Below are positions 7,540-15,552 of a DNA stretch of 45,394 nt, in pieces (the stretch's first letter is position 1; every line of letters begins with the position of its first letter). The position numbers were made by a program, and so were the translations under genes. Origin of the DNA: Acidimicrobiaceae bacterium. Its GTDB lineage: Bacteria > Actinomycetota > Acidimicrobiia > Acidimicrobiales > Ilumatobacteraceae. Location: positions 1 through 45,394 of the forward strand of contig JADKGZ010000025.1 in the NCBI GenBank assembly GCA_016722025.1, given 5' to 3'. The notes below the pieces were generated by a model. It was not told the origin of the DNA, made no database searches, and was given only the letters and a program-made list of their open reading frames with translations.

Positions 7540-8968
7540 TCACCGCGTGGCGTGCGCGTGCAGCAGGTGCGCCAGGCACTCGGTGAGGCGGCGGGCGGTG
7601 GGAACGTGCAGGAACTCGTTGGGCCCGTGCGCGTTTGCCCCTGGCCCCAGTGCGCCGGTGATCACGAACTGCGCTTCGGGGAACATCTCGCCGAGCATGC
7701 CCATGAAGGGGATCGAGCCACCTTCTCCGAACGCACGCGCCGGCTTTCCGAACGCGATGATGCTGGCGTCGTCGAGTGCGGCCTGCAGCCACGGTGCAAA
7801 CGTTGGGGCGTTCCAACCCGGGCCGCTGTGCCCGCGCAGGAACTGCACCGTCGCTCCGTACGGAGGATCAGTGGTGAGGCAGCGCTCGATCGCTGCCAAT
7901 GCGACCTCGCCATCGCAGGTCGGGGGCAGCCGGACGCTGAGGTGCAGCGTGGTGTGTGGTCGCAGCACGTTGCCGGCGATGTCGATCGGTGGAATGCCAT
8001 CGACGCCGGTGATGCTGAGCGACGGCCGCCAGGTGCGGGCCAGCAGCTGCTGCGCCGGGTCGTGCACCATCGGCTGCGCGCCGTGCACGAAGGGGAAGTG
8101 CCCGCCGATGGGGAACTCGGCGGCCGTGTCGGCTGCCTGCTGTCGGCGATCGGCAGGGATCTCCTCGTGGAGCTCGGGCAGCTGCAGCTCGCCAGTGGTG
8201 CTGTTCTCCAGCCGATCCAACAGGAGGCGGGCGATGCGGAACGACGATGGCACAACGCCGCTGGCCTCGCCGCTGTGGACGCCTTCGGTGAGGATGTCGA
8301 CACGCAGATCGCCGCCGACCAGCCCGCGCAGCGAGGTGGTGACCCACAGTCGCTCGTGGTCCAAGCATCCGGAGTCCAGGCACAGCACGAGCGTCGGCGA
8401 CCCGATGCGGCCCGCCAAGGCCTCCAGGTACGCAGGGAGGTCGGGGCTGCCGCTCTCCTCGCTCGCCTCGATCAGGATGATCAGGCGCGAGTGCGGTGTG
8501 CCGGCCAGTTGCGCGGCCTCGATCGCGAGCAGCGATGCGAAGGCGGCGTAGCCGTCGTCGGCGCCCCCGCGGCCGTAGAGACGATCGCCCTCCTGCACCG
8601 GAAGCCACGGCCCGAGGTGGTCACGCCAGCCGGTCATCTCCGGTTGCTTGTCGCAGTGGCCGTAGAGCAGCACGGTGTCGTCGGCTGGGCACGACGCCTC
8701 GGCGGCGGCGAACGCCGGCACCTCGGCCACGATCAGCGGGCTGCGCCCGGGCAGTTCGTGCACCTCCACCGTCAGCCCGGCAATGGCGCGCGCTGCACCA
8801 GGCCCGGATCAGTTCGGTGGCTGCGTCCTGGTGGCCGTGCACCTTCCAGTCCGGGTCGAAGGCCTGCGACACGCAGGGGATGCGGATGTAGTCGTGCAGC
8901 GTGGGCAGCACGTCGTCGGCCCAGACCCCGCTGACGTGATCTGCGATGAGGCGGTCGCGGTCGCTCAT
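7540..8968 (-). CDS. M20-family metallopeptidase (frameshifted)
   Basis: Zn-dependent exopeptidase or amidohydrolase of the ArgE/DapE/carnosinase type. The first part (MSDRDRLIADHVSGVWADDVLPTLHDYIRIPCVSQAF) starts at 8968 and the main part runs in another frame: LLYGHCDKQPEM (metal His-Asp), GRGGADDGYAA (bridging Asp), EASEESGSPDL (catalytic Glu and metal Glu), a dimerisation domain, and a late AHGPNEFLHV metal His. The frame changes inside a GCGCGC tract at about 8782-8792, where joining gives a continuous ELIRAWCSAR-AIAGLTVEVHELPGR. Repaired length is about 475 residues, normal for the family. The start overlaps the preceding gene's stop by four bases. One indel, probably a sequencing error, explains the break. 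Confidence 0.85.
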
Positions 8969-9936
8969 CGCCGCGTGGAGGCGATCTGCTCCATCACCCG
9001 CTCGGCTTCGGCGACCATGCTGCGCACGATGTCGCCTGCGGGCACGAGCGTGTCGATTGCACCGACACCTTGACCGCACGGCATGAACTCGCGGCTGGAA
9101 TCCACCGCCAGTCCGTCCTCGCCGCCGAGGTGGTTCACCCCCGCCTTCATGCTGGCGACTGCCTGCTGCGGAAACGGCTGCAGCTCCTCTGGATGTTCTT
9201 CGAAGTGGTTCGTCCATTCGGTGCGCACCACGCGACACGTCTTGCCGGTGTAGGACTTGCTGATGACCGTGCCGTCCTCGGCCAGGCCGAGCAGCGCGTC
9301 CTTGTAGCCGGCGACGGCCCGCGCTTCGGGAGTGGCGATGAAGCGGGTGCCGATCCAGACACCATCGGCGCCGAGGGCCAGCGACGCTGCCAGGCCGCGA
9401 CCATCGAACAGGCCGCCGGCGGCCACCACCGGCACCTTGCTGCCGACCGCATCGACCACCTGCGGCACCAACGCCAGCGTGGCGACGGTGCCGGTGTGGC
9501 CGCCGCCTTCCGTGCCCTGCGCGACGACGAAGTCGACACCGCTGGCCACTGCGCTGACAGCGTGGCGCACCTTGCCGCACATGCTGCCGACGAGGATGTT
9601 GTGCGAGTGCAGCAGGTCGATGGCTTCCCGCGGTACGCCCAGCCCCGCCACGAAGATGCGGGCACCACCATCGATGACGCTGCGGATGCCCTTCTCCACC
9701 TGGCCCGGCATGGCCGTGAGCAGGTCGACACCGAACGGCTTGCTGGTGGCGGCGCGAACCTTCGCCATCTCGGCGGGCAGTTCGTCGTCGCTCATCGTGC
9801 TCGCGCCCAACGTGCCGATGCCGCCGGCCTCACTGACCGCGGCCACCAACCGGTGGTAGCTGACGCCCCCCATGCCGGCCAGCATCACCGGGTGCTCGAT
9901 GTCCAACAGTTCCGTGAGACGCGTGTGCAGGGCCAT
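8965..9936 (-). CDS. Nitronate monooxygenase family flavoprotein
   Basis: A 323-residue FMN-binding TIM barrel related to nitronate monooxygenase / 2-nitropropane dioxygenase. Visible signatures are the N-terminal LDIEHPVMLAGMGGVSY, the AQGTEGGGHTG stretch that binds flavin phosphate and carries the catalytic-type His, and PVVAAGGLFDGRGLAASLALGADGVWIGTRFIA. It oxidises alkyl nitronates or is used on other small substrates; the physiological substrate in actinobacteria is usually unknown. It heads a minus-strand operon with the M20 peptidase (four-base overlap) and the MFS transporter. Confidence 0.9.
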   Translation of the reverse strand: MALHTRLTELLDIEHPVMLAGMGGVSYHRLVAAVSEAGGIGTLGASTMSDDELPAEMAKVRAATSKPFGVDLLTAMPGQVEKGIRSVIDGGARIFVAGLGVPREAIDLLHSHNILVGSMCGKVRHAVSAVASGVDFVVAQGTEGGGHTGTVATLALVPQVVDAVGSKVPVVAAGGLFDGRGLAASLALGADGVWIGTRFIATPEARAVAGYKDALLGLAEDGTVISKSYTGKTCRVVRTEWTNHFEEHPEELQPFPQQAVASMKAGVNHLGGEDGLAVDSSREFMPCGQGVGAIDTLVPAGDIVRSMVAEAERVMEQIASTRR

Positions 9937-9971
9937 GCCCGAACCGTACCCCCGCCCTCACCCCGCAACCG

Positions 9972-10053
9972 ATCCGAGTGCGGACCGACCATCCGGGTGC
10001 CACGCAACCGTCCGAGTGTGAGCGTGCACCCCGACGGTCCTCCGGCACTCGGA
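9972..10053 (+). repeat. Left hairpin-iteron repeat flanking the AbiEi-like nuclease gene
   Basis: A 43-bp unit at 10011-10053 begins tccgagtg and ends cactcgga. Its reverse complement matches the right-hand unit at 34 of 43 positions. Outside it, 9972-10010 holds two degenerate copies, reading leftward, of the (g)cactcggaYggt iteron. The 204-base gap between the oxidoreductase start and the nuclease gene is otherwise without recognisable signals apart from a GAGG just before the ATG at 10141. Confidence 0.75.
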
Positions 10054-10140
10054 CACGTCGAGTCGAGCCGAACGCGGACGCCCGTCGATATGGTGCGACG
10101 CGCCTTCCCCCACGAGTCCCACCGACCCGACGAGGTTGCG

Positions 10141-10866
10141 ATGAAGATGTTCTCGCTGGAAGTCCTGGCCCACTTTCGTGCCCACCACGGAATGGCCACC
10201 CATGCCGCTCTGACAACGGCCGGTCTCAGCAGACGGCAGCGCCATGCAGCCGTGCAGGCAGGCGTGCTCCCCGGGGATTCGTCAGGTCTACGAGGCCGGT
10301 GGATGGCTGCGACGGATGCCCCGCATCCACGCAGCGGCGCTCGACTGGCGTTCGACTTGGCGGCCGACCTCACCGACGTCGATCATCGGTCAGTTGTCGA
10401 GCAACTGCTGAACGACGGCAAGTGCACCATGACCACGCTTGCCGCGATCGGCAACACGCTGGCCCATCCGGCTCGACCGGGTTCGCTCCGATTCATGACG
10501 ACCGTGCTGTCCCGCTCCGGCCGGCCGGCCGACTCGCATCCGGAGGTGCTCATCGCTGGGGGCCTTCGCCGGAGGGGAGTTCCGGTGGTCACGCAGGTGC
10601 AGCCGGTGCTGTTGCCCGGCGGGTCTCGGATCACGCTCGACATGGCCGTGCCAGCCGTGCGGTGGGGCGTGGAAGTCGACGTGCATCCCGATCATCTCTT
10701 CCTGCCCGGCAGCAGTCGCGACAAACGCCGCGACCGACGATGTCATCAGGTGGGTTGGCAGGTCGAGCGCGTCACCGAGCTCGACCTGATCGACATCGAT
10801 GCGATCTGCGACGAGCTGGCCCAGCTGTACCGCACTCGGTGCGAGCTGCTCGGCGTGGCGGCATAG
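10141..10866 (+). CDS. AbiEi-like HTH / DUF559 (Vsr-like) predicted nuclease, internally shortened
   Basis: 241 residues from ATG 10141 (GAGG seven bases upstream; the frame is open to 9070). The N-terminal wing-helix (LAHFRAHHGMATHAALTTAGLSRRQRHAAVQAGVL) resembles the type IV antitoxin AbiEi N-domain. The C-terminal third (SHPEVLIAGGLRRRGVPVVTQ, then VRWGVEVDVHPDHLFLP, SSRDKRRDRR and GWQVERVTELDL) matches the DUF559/Vsr-like restriction-endonuclease fold seen in multi-copy actinobacterial proteins. Relatives as I remember them have roughly 60-90 more residues between the HTH and the RxxFDLAADL segment; here VLPGDSSGLRGRWMAATD joins them directly, so the centre looks deleted or frame-disturbed. 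Function is not established. The gene sits between inverted repeat arrays. Confidence 0.7.
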   Translation: MKMFSLEVLAHFRAHHGMATHAALTTAGLSRRQRHAAVQAGVLPGDSSGLRGRWMAATDAPHPRSGARLAFDLAADLTDVDHRSVVEQLLNDGKCTMTTLAAIGNTLAHPARPGSLRFMTTVLSRSGRPADSHPEVLIAGGLRRRGVPVVTQVQPVLLPGGSRITLDMAVPAVRWGVEVDVHPDHLFLPGSSRDKRRDRRCHQVGWQVERVTELDLIDIDAICDELAQLYRTRCELLGVAA

Positions 10867-10883
10867 CCCTTGGTCCGTCGACC

Positions 10884-10926
10884 TCCGAGTGTCAGCGTCC
10901 CTCCGGGGTGCACGCTGGCACTCGGA
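10884..10926 (+). repeat. Right 43-bp palindromic repeat (hairpin) after the nuclease gene
   Basis: Arms tccgagtgtcagcgt (10884-10898) and acgctggcactcgga (10912-10926) pair over 15 positions with one G-T wobble around a 13-nt loop. It lies between the convergent nuclease and flavoprotein genes, so it could act as a bidirectional terminator, but the near-identical inverted partner on the other side of the nuclease gene points to a REP-like repeat family. No T-run follows. Confidence 0.8.
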
Positions 10927-10990
10927 TGGTGGCCTGGCACTCGGACGGTGGCCTGGCACTCGGATGGTGGCCTGGCACTCGGATGGTGGG
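10915..10990 (+). repeat. Four tandem 19-bp iterons
   Basis: The unit ctggcactcggaYggtggc starts at 10915, 10934, 10953 and 10972, an exact 19-bp period with a single T/C variation; the last copy ends in ggggg. The first copy overlaps the 3' arm of the hairpin repeat, so the iteron appears to be derived from the hairpin's end. The array stops two bases before the stop codon of the neighbouring flavoprotein gene. Confidence 0.92.
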
Positions 10991-10992
10991 GG

Positions 10993-12246
10993 TCAGCGGT
11001 AGGGAGGGGGCTGGCGAAAGAAGCCGCGGTGCCAGCGGCGAGGGGTGATGGCGATCGCGCGTGGCTCGTCCTCGAACATCCAGCGCACGAAGTTGCGTCG
11101 GGTCCACGCGGTGAGCCCCACCACACGGATGGCGCCGCGCGCCAACAGTGGCCTGGCGAGCCAACCGTTGAGCACCGTCGACATGCGGTGGTCGGCGAGA
11201 AGGTGATGGCGCACGGATCGCTCGTAGGTGGCACGAACGGTCGCGGGCGCGAGCGCGCCGCCGGCCGACAGTGCCTCGGCAGCCAGCCGACCGGTGAGCA
11301 CCGCCTGGCCGATTCCCTCGCCCGTCATCACGTCGCTGGCGCGCGCCGCGTCGCCCACGAACAACACCCGCCCCGCCGACAGCACGGCAGCGTCGATGCC
11401 GGCAGGGATGGGCCAGGCCGTGACCCGATCCTCGAGCTGCACGCTCGGCCCGAGCGCGGCACGAATGTGAGGGCGGTCGACGAGGCGGGCCCAGTCGGCC
11501 TGCATGGACTTGCCCGAGCGTGAGCCGTCGCGCAGCACGCCGAAGCCCAGGTTCACCCGGCCGTCGGGCAGCGGGAAGCTCCACGCGTACCCGGGCAGGA
11601 AGTCGGGCTCGAACCACACGTACAGCCGATCGGCGGCAGGCCCGGTGACCCCGTGCGCGTACTGCCGGAAGGCGTGCCACTCGCCCAAGTAGCCGGGCTC
11701 GGCCAGGCCCAACAGCTTGCGTGTGGGCGACCACATGCCGTCGGCCGCCACGGCATAGCGAGCTCGCACGGTGCCCAGGCCGGTGACCTCGGCATCGACG
11801 TGATCGTCGAACTGGCGCAACGCGGTGAGCGTGTGGCCCTCACGCACGTCGGCGCCGGCCTGGAGCGCGAGGCGAACCAGCGCGGCATCGAGCTCTCGGC
11901 GGGGCGCCGTCGCTGCGAAGATGCCGCCGGACGGCATCGGCAAGCACACTTCGCGGCCCGATGGCGAACGCAGCCAGGCGGCGGTCACCGTCTGCCAGTT
12001 GCGGACGTGCTCGGGCCGCAGACCCAGTGGCTCCAGCTCACGCAGCGCAAGCGTGGTCAACCCGTCGCCGCAGCACTTGTCGCGCGGGAACGAGGCCTTG
12101 TCGATGACGATGACCGAACGGCCTGCCCGGCGCAGCCACACCGCAGCCGCCGCACCTGCCGGCCCGGCGCCCACGACCAGCACATCGGCGGCGAGATCAC
12201 AGGCGCCCGGAGCGGTGGGACTGGTGGGATCGATGGGATCGGACAC
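10993..12246 (-). CDS. Geranylgeranyl-reductase-family FAD-dependent oxidoreductase
   Basis: 417 residues. FAD-binding DVLVVGAGPAGAAAAVWLRR is at about 22-41, followed by the family signature FPRDKCCGDGLTTLALREL. The RYAVAADGMWSPTRKLLGL motif and the second flavin motif GRVLFVGDAARASDVMTGEGIGQA follow. These are typical of geranylgeranyl reductases and the mycobacterial menaquinone reductase MenJ, which saturate isoprenoid double bonds of quinone or lipid side chains. The C-terminus (WTRRNFVRWMFEDEPRAIAI) could lie at the membrane. Quinone reduction is the most likely role; halogenase-like or other PHBH-fold functions are alternatives. Confidence 0.85.
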   Translation of the reverse strand: MSDPIDPTSPTAPGACDLAADVLVVGAGPAGAAAAVWLRRAGRSVIVIDKASFPRDKCCGDGLTTLALRELEPLGLRPEHVRNWQTVTAAWLRSPSGREVCLPMPSGGIFAATAPRRELDAALVRLALQAGADVREGHTLTALRQFDDHVDAEVTGLGTVRARYAVAADGMWSPTRKLLGLAEPGYLGEWHAFRQYAHGVTGPAADRLYVWFEPDFLPGYAWSFPLPDGRVNLGFGVLRDGSRSGKSMQADWARLVDRPHIRAALGPSVQLEDRVTAWPIPAGIDAAVLSAGRVLFVGDAARASDVMTGEGIGQAVLTGRLAAEALSAGGALAPATVRATYERSVRHHLLADHRMSTVLNGWLARPLLARGAIRVVGLTAWTRRNFVRWMFEDEPRAIAITPRRWHRGFFRQPPPYR

Positions 12247-12270
12247 CCCTTCGAGGCTACGGCCGAAGGT

Positions 12271-13053
12271 CTAGAGCGTCACCCTGCCCAAGCGCACTGC
12301 GGGCCGCATCACGCCGGCCCACTGAGCTCGCTGAGCGGCCACCCGGGTGCGAAGGCTGGGCAGCAGCGGGTAGAAGGCATCGCCGGGGCAGCCGGTGAAG
12401 GTCATGTCGCGGTGGCCGGCGATGATGGGCGTGGTGACCGTGGTGCCCGCCTTGAACTTGTCGGACCCGCGCGACACGAACGTGGTGGTGGCGGTGGGTG
12501 AGCCGTCGAAGCGATACCTGTCGGCCAACCAGGCGAGCACCTTCGTCGTGGCCGTCAAGGCTGCTGCGGTGGGTGGCGCCGAGGTGAAGTCGCCGAGCAG
12601 GCACACCAGCTGCGCGAAGCCCTGACTGCCGCCGGTTGCATCGGCCTCCACCGGGCCGGCGAGCGCGCCGGCGCGGCCCTCCCACACATCGCCGTTGCGG
12701 CCGACGAAGAACTGGTAGCACACGTCGTTCCAACCCTTGGCGGCACTGGTGTGGAAGCCGAAGACGCTGCGGATGACATCGCGGGAGTTGGCGTAGTTGC
12801 TGGGACTGGCGGTGTGGTGCACGAGGAGGAACTGCGGGCGTTCGGTCCTGATGGGGCCCTTGGGCGGCAGATCGGCACCCCAGGCCGCCCGCGGAGAGAT
12901 GGCGAGACCGGGCATCACCTCGATGGCCGGAACGGCGGGGGGCGCGGCGTGCACGCTGGAAGCTGCGGCGAGCGAACGCCCGATCACCAGTGCGGCACCT
13001 GCCACAGCCGCTCTGCCAATGGCTTCCCGGCGCGTCGGCTCGCAGTCACACAT
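12271..13053 (-). CDS. Tat-exported N-acetylmuramoyl-L-alanine amidase (PGRP/amidase_2)
   Basis: 260 residues from ATG 13053 (MCDCEPTRREAIGRAAVAGAALVIG), a twin-arginine signal with a hydrophobic stretch to about residue 35. The amidase_2 domain has the Zn ligand His in FLLVHHTASPSNYA, the GWNDVCYQFFVGRNGDVWEGR core, and the closing ligands in IAGHRDMTFTGCPGDAFYP. It would cleave the bond between muramic acid and the stem peptide in the cell envelope. An upstream ATG at 13185 exists, but it lies inside the divergent SDR gene and would bury the Tat signal, so I reject it. Confidence 0.88.
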   Translation of the reverse strand: MCDCEPTRREAIGRAAVAGAALVIGRSLAAASSVHAAPPAVPAIEVMPGLAISPRAAWGADLPPKGPIRTERPQFLLVHHTASPSNYANSRDVIRSVFGFHTSAAKGWNDVCYQFFVGRNGDVWEGRAGALAGPVEADATGGSQGFAQLVCLLGDFTSAPPTAAALTATTKVLAWLADRYRFDGSPTATTTFVSRGSDKFKAGTTVTTPIIAGHRDMTFTGCPGDAFYPLLPSLRTRVAAQRAQWAGVMRPAVRLGRVTL

Positions 13054-13129
13054 GCCCCTCACCTTATGATGCGGTGGCGTCGGGCGGACGCCCACCGAGC
13101 CGAGCATGTCGACACTGAGAGGTACCCCT

Positions 13130-14056
13130 ATGAGCAGATTGTGTGAGGGCCGTGTGGCCATCGTCACCGGCGCCGGCCGCGGCATCGGCCGCGAGCATGC
13201 GCTGAGCCTCGCGTATCACGGAGCGAAGGTCGTCGTGAACGACCTCGGCGGCAACATCGATGGCAGCGGTGGCGACTTGAGCCCCGCCGACCAGGTGGTG
13301 GAGGAGATCAAGGCCATGGGCGGCGAGGCCGTCTCCAACGGCGACAGCGTGTCGTCGTGGGAGGGGGCACAGCGCCTGGTCAACACCGCCATCGAGACGT
13401 TCGGCGACCTGCACGTGGTGGTCAACAACGCCGGCATCCTTCGCGATCGGGTGCTGGTCAACATGACCGAAGAAGAGTGGGACGCCGTCATCAACGTGCA
13501 CCTGAAGGGCACCTTCGCTCCCAGTCGTTGGGCCGCCGCCTATTGGCGCGAGCAGAGCAAGGCCGGCAAGCCGGTCAGCGGTCGCATCATCAACACCACC
13601 TCGGTGAGCGGCATCTACGGCAACCCCGGCCAGACCAACTACGGCGCGGCGAAGGCCGGCATCGCGGCCTTCAGCAACATCGCCGCACTCGAGCTCAGCC
13701 GCTACGGCGTCACCGTCAACGCCGTCGGGCCGGTGGCGCTCACTCGGATGACCGAGGGCCTCGGCCCGGCGCCCGAGACCGATGAGGAGCGTGAAGCTCG
13801 GTCACCGCGCTGGATCGCACCCATCGTCACCTGGCTCGCCAGCGAGGAGTCGGCCGGCGTCACCGGTCGCGTGTTCGAGGCCAGTGGTCAAACGCTGGCA
13901 GTCGCCGAAGGATGGGTGCGCGGCCCGCAGCACGCCCCGGTCGACGACCCCACGCAGCTCGGCCCGGTCGTGGCCGAGCTGCTCGCACAGGCCCGTCCCA
14001 ACTCGGGCATGAACGGCGAGCCCGGTGGCTGGCCCCAGCCGCAGAAGAAGGGCTGA
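13130..14056 (+). CDS. SDR oxidoreductase, MFE-2 (hydroxyacyl-CoA dehydrogenase)-like
   Basis: 308 residues. The cofactor motif is GAGRGIGREHALSLAYHGA, followed by VVVNDLGG. NNAGIL is present and the catalytic Ser-Tyr-Lys lies in TTSVSGIYGNPGQTNYGAAKAG. The spacing and the VNDLGGN sequence resemble the dehydrogenase unit of peroxisomal multifunctional enzyme 2. I start at ATG 13130, with gagagg seven bases upstream, instead of the ATG at 13106. Directly downstream, five bases after the stop, is a hotdog hydratase, so together they encode what eukaryotes carry as one MFE-2 chain. The probable role is 3-hydroxyacyl-CoA oxidation in beta-oxidation of branched or steroid side-chain substrates. 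Confidence 0.88.
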   Translation: MSRLCEGRVAIVTGAGRGIGREHALSLAYHGAKVVVNDLGGNIDGSGGDLSPADQVVEEIKAMGGEAVSNGDSVSSWEGAQRLVNTAIETFGDLHVVVNNAGILRDRVLVNMTEEEWDAVINVHLKGTFAPSRWAAAYWREQSKAGKPVSGRIINTTSVSGIYGNPGQTNYGAAKAGIAAFSNIAALELSRYGVTVNAVGPVALTRMTEGLGPAPETDEEREARSPRWIAPIVTWLASEESAGVTGRVFEASGQTLAVAEGWVRGPQHAPVDDPTQLGPVVAELLAQARPNSGMNGEPGGWPQPQKKG

Positions 14057-14061
14057 TCCAC

Positions 14062-14916
14062 ATGCCGTTGAACCCTGAAGCCGTGGGTGCCGTCGGCGAC
14101 GTGCGCACCATGTCGTGGTCGTCGAAAGACGCGCTGCTCTACGCGGTGGGCATCGGCGCCGGCCAATCCGATCTGCCGTTCACCACCGAGAACACCCAGA
14201 ACACGCCACAGGTGGTGTTCCCCACGTTCGCAGTGGTGGCCGGTTCGGGTACCGCCTCGGCGGGCGCCAGCGCGATGAGCCAGATCGGCTCGTTCAACTG
14301 GGCGCTGCTGGTGCACGGCTCGCAGGCCATCACGCTGCACCGCCCCATCCCTGTCGAGGCACAGGCCACCACCCAGGACAAGGTGGTGGCGATGTACGAC
14401 AAGGGCAAGGCCGCCGTCGTGGTGATGGAGAACGAGGTCACGTCGAGTGACGGCGAACCGCTGTGGAGCACTCGTTCGGCCGTGTTCATCCGTGGTGAGG
14501 GTGGCTGGGGTGGCGATCGCGGCCCCAGTGGCCCGCAGAACGAGCCGCCCGCCGACACTGCGCCGAGCCACGAGATCACGCTGCAGACATCGCCCGACCA
14601 GGCGTTCGTCTATCGACTGTCCGGCGATCGCAACCCGTTGCACACCGACCCGGCGTTCGCCGCGCTCGGTGGCTTCGATCGGCCGATCCTGCATGGCTTG
14701 TGCACGTACGGCTTCACCGGGCGTGCCCTGCTGGGTGCGCTCGCCGACAACGACGTCACTCGCTTTCACCACATCGAGGGCCGGTTCTCCAGCCCGGTGA
14801 TGCCGGGCGATGCACTCACCGTGCGCATCTGGCGCACCGATCACGGAGTGGCGGTGTTCACCACGTCGGTTGGCGACCGGGTCGTCATCGATCAGGGTCT
14901 CGCACGCTTCAGCTGA
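14062..14916 (+). CDS. MaoC-like hotdog enoyl-CoA hydratase 2
   Basis: 284 residues in double-hotdog arrangement. The N-terminal hotdog (about 10-135) contains LYAVGIGAGQSD and PTFAVVAG. The C-terminal hotdog has the hydratase-2 motif YRLSGDRNPLHTDPAFAALGGFDRPILHG, with the Asp and His of the catalytic pair. These features match MFE-2-type (R)-specific enoyl-CoA hydratases. It lies five bases after the SDR gene on the same strand. ATG 14062 is chosen because the family N-terminus (xxAVGAVG...YAVGIGAG) begins there. Confidence 0.9.
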   Translation: MPLNPEAVGAVGDVRTMSWSSKDALLYAVGIGAGQSDLPFTTENTQNTPQVVFPTFAVVAGSGTASAGASAMSQIGSFNWALLVHGSQAITLHRPIPVEAQATTQDKVVAMYDKGKAAVVVMENEVTSSDGEPLWSTRSAVFIRGEGGWGGDRGPSGPQNEPPADTAPSHEITLQTSPDQAFVYRLSGDRNPLHTDPAFAALGGFDRPILHGLCTYGFTGRALLGALADNDVTRFHHIEGRFSSPVMPGDALTVRIWRTDHGVAVFTTSVGDRVVIDQGLARFS

Positions 14917-14936
14917 GCCGGAGGCCGCCCCGGCTC
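14915..14936. terminator. Hairpin between convergent hydratase and unknown gene
   Basis: GAGCCGG (14915-14921) pairs with CCGGCTC (14930-14936) around an 8-nt loop, overlapping the stop codons of both convergent genes. There is no T-run, so bidirectional termination is only possible. Confidence 0.35.
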
Positions 14937-15492
14937 ATTCGGGGTCGGGGTAGCACACCACCGACACATCGATGCCCTTCACGTACGGGTCGTGCGAGCG
15001 CACGGCGTGGCGGGCGCGGTCGGCGACCGCCGACAACTTCTGTGGCGAGCCCTCGCTGGCGGGGACCTGCACCATGACGTGCACGCGGCCGGGGGTGCGT
15101 TCCACATCGACCAGCGCCGGCAGGTGGCCCAGCTCGTGGCGGATGGCAGCTGCGTAGCCGGCTTCGACGCCTCGCTTGGCGAGCGCGTTGGCGACGACCA
15201 CGCTGGGCAGCTCGTCGTCGACCTGCTGCGGGTCGACCTCCACCATCGGCACACGGTGGCGAGTGGCACACACCGAACCCATCTCGGCCAGCGTGTGCGC
15301 CGAACCGGCCTCGCGCGCAACGATGGTGAGGTCGATGTGGCTCTCCATCGGGCACTCGACGTGGCGATCGATGCCGCGGCACGGCCCGCCGTGCTCGTCG
15401 GCACAGGTGACCACTTCGTGGCCGTCGGCCAGCAGGCTGGCGTTGATCTCGTTGGCGTTCCCGGGCGTGGATTCGATGAGCAGCAGCTTCAT
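14935..15492 (-). CDS. Hypothetical protein with receiver-like N-terminus
   Basis: 185 residues from ATG 15492 (MKLLLIESTPGNANEINASLLADGHEVVTCADEH), an opening that looks like the first beta-alpha unit of a response-regulator or Rossmann-like fold, although no receiver phospho-Asp pattern is obvious. The middle has Cys-rich GGPCRGIDRHVECPMES. The C-terminal half (VHVMVQVPASEGSPQKLSAVADRARHAVRSHDPYVKGIDVSV) looks like an alpha/beta domain of its own. I do not recognise a named family. It is followed, on the same strand and 60 bases upstream, by proS. Confidence 0.65.
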   Translation of the reverse strand: MKLLLIESTPGNANEINASLLADGHEVVTCADEHGGPCRGIDRHVECPMESHIDLTIVAREAGSAHTLAEMGSVCATRHRVPMVEVDPQQVDDELPSVVVANALAKRGVEAGYAAAIRHELGHLPALVDVERTPGRVHVMVQVPASEGSPQKLSAVADRARHAVRSHDPYVKGIDVSVVCYPDPE

Positions 15493-15552
15493 GCGGCAAG
15501 TCCAGCGCATGTGGCGGCCGAACGGCCAGGGTCGAAGGTCACCCGGCGCTGC

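Noticed and set aside
10915..10990. Four 19-bp repeats considered as a CRISPR array
   Set aside because: The repeats are directly tandem with no spacers and no cas genes are nearby.
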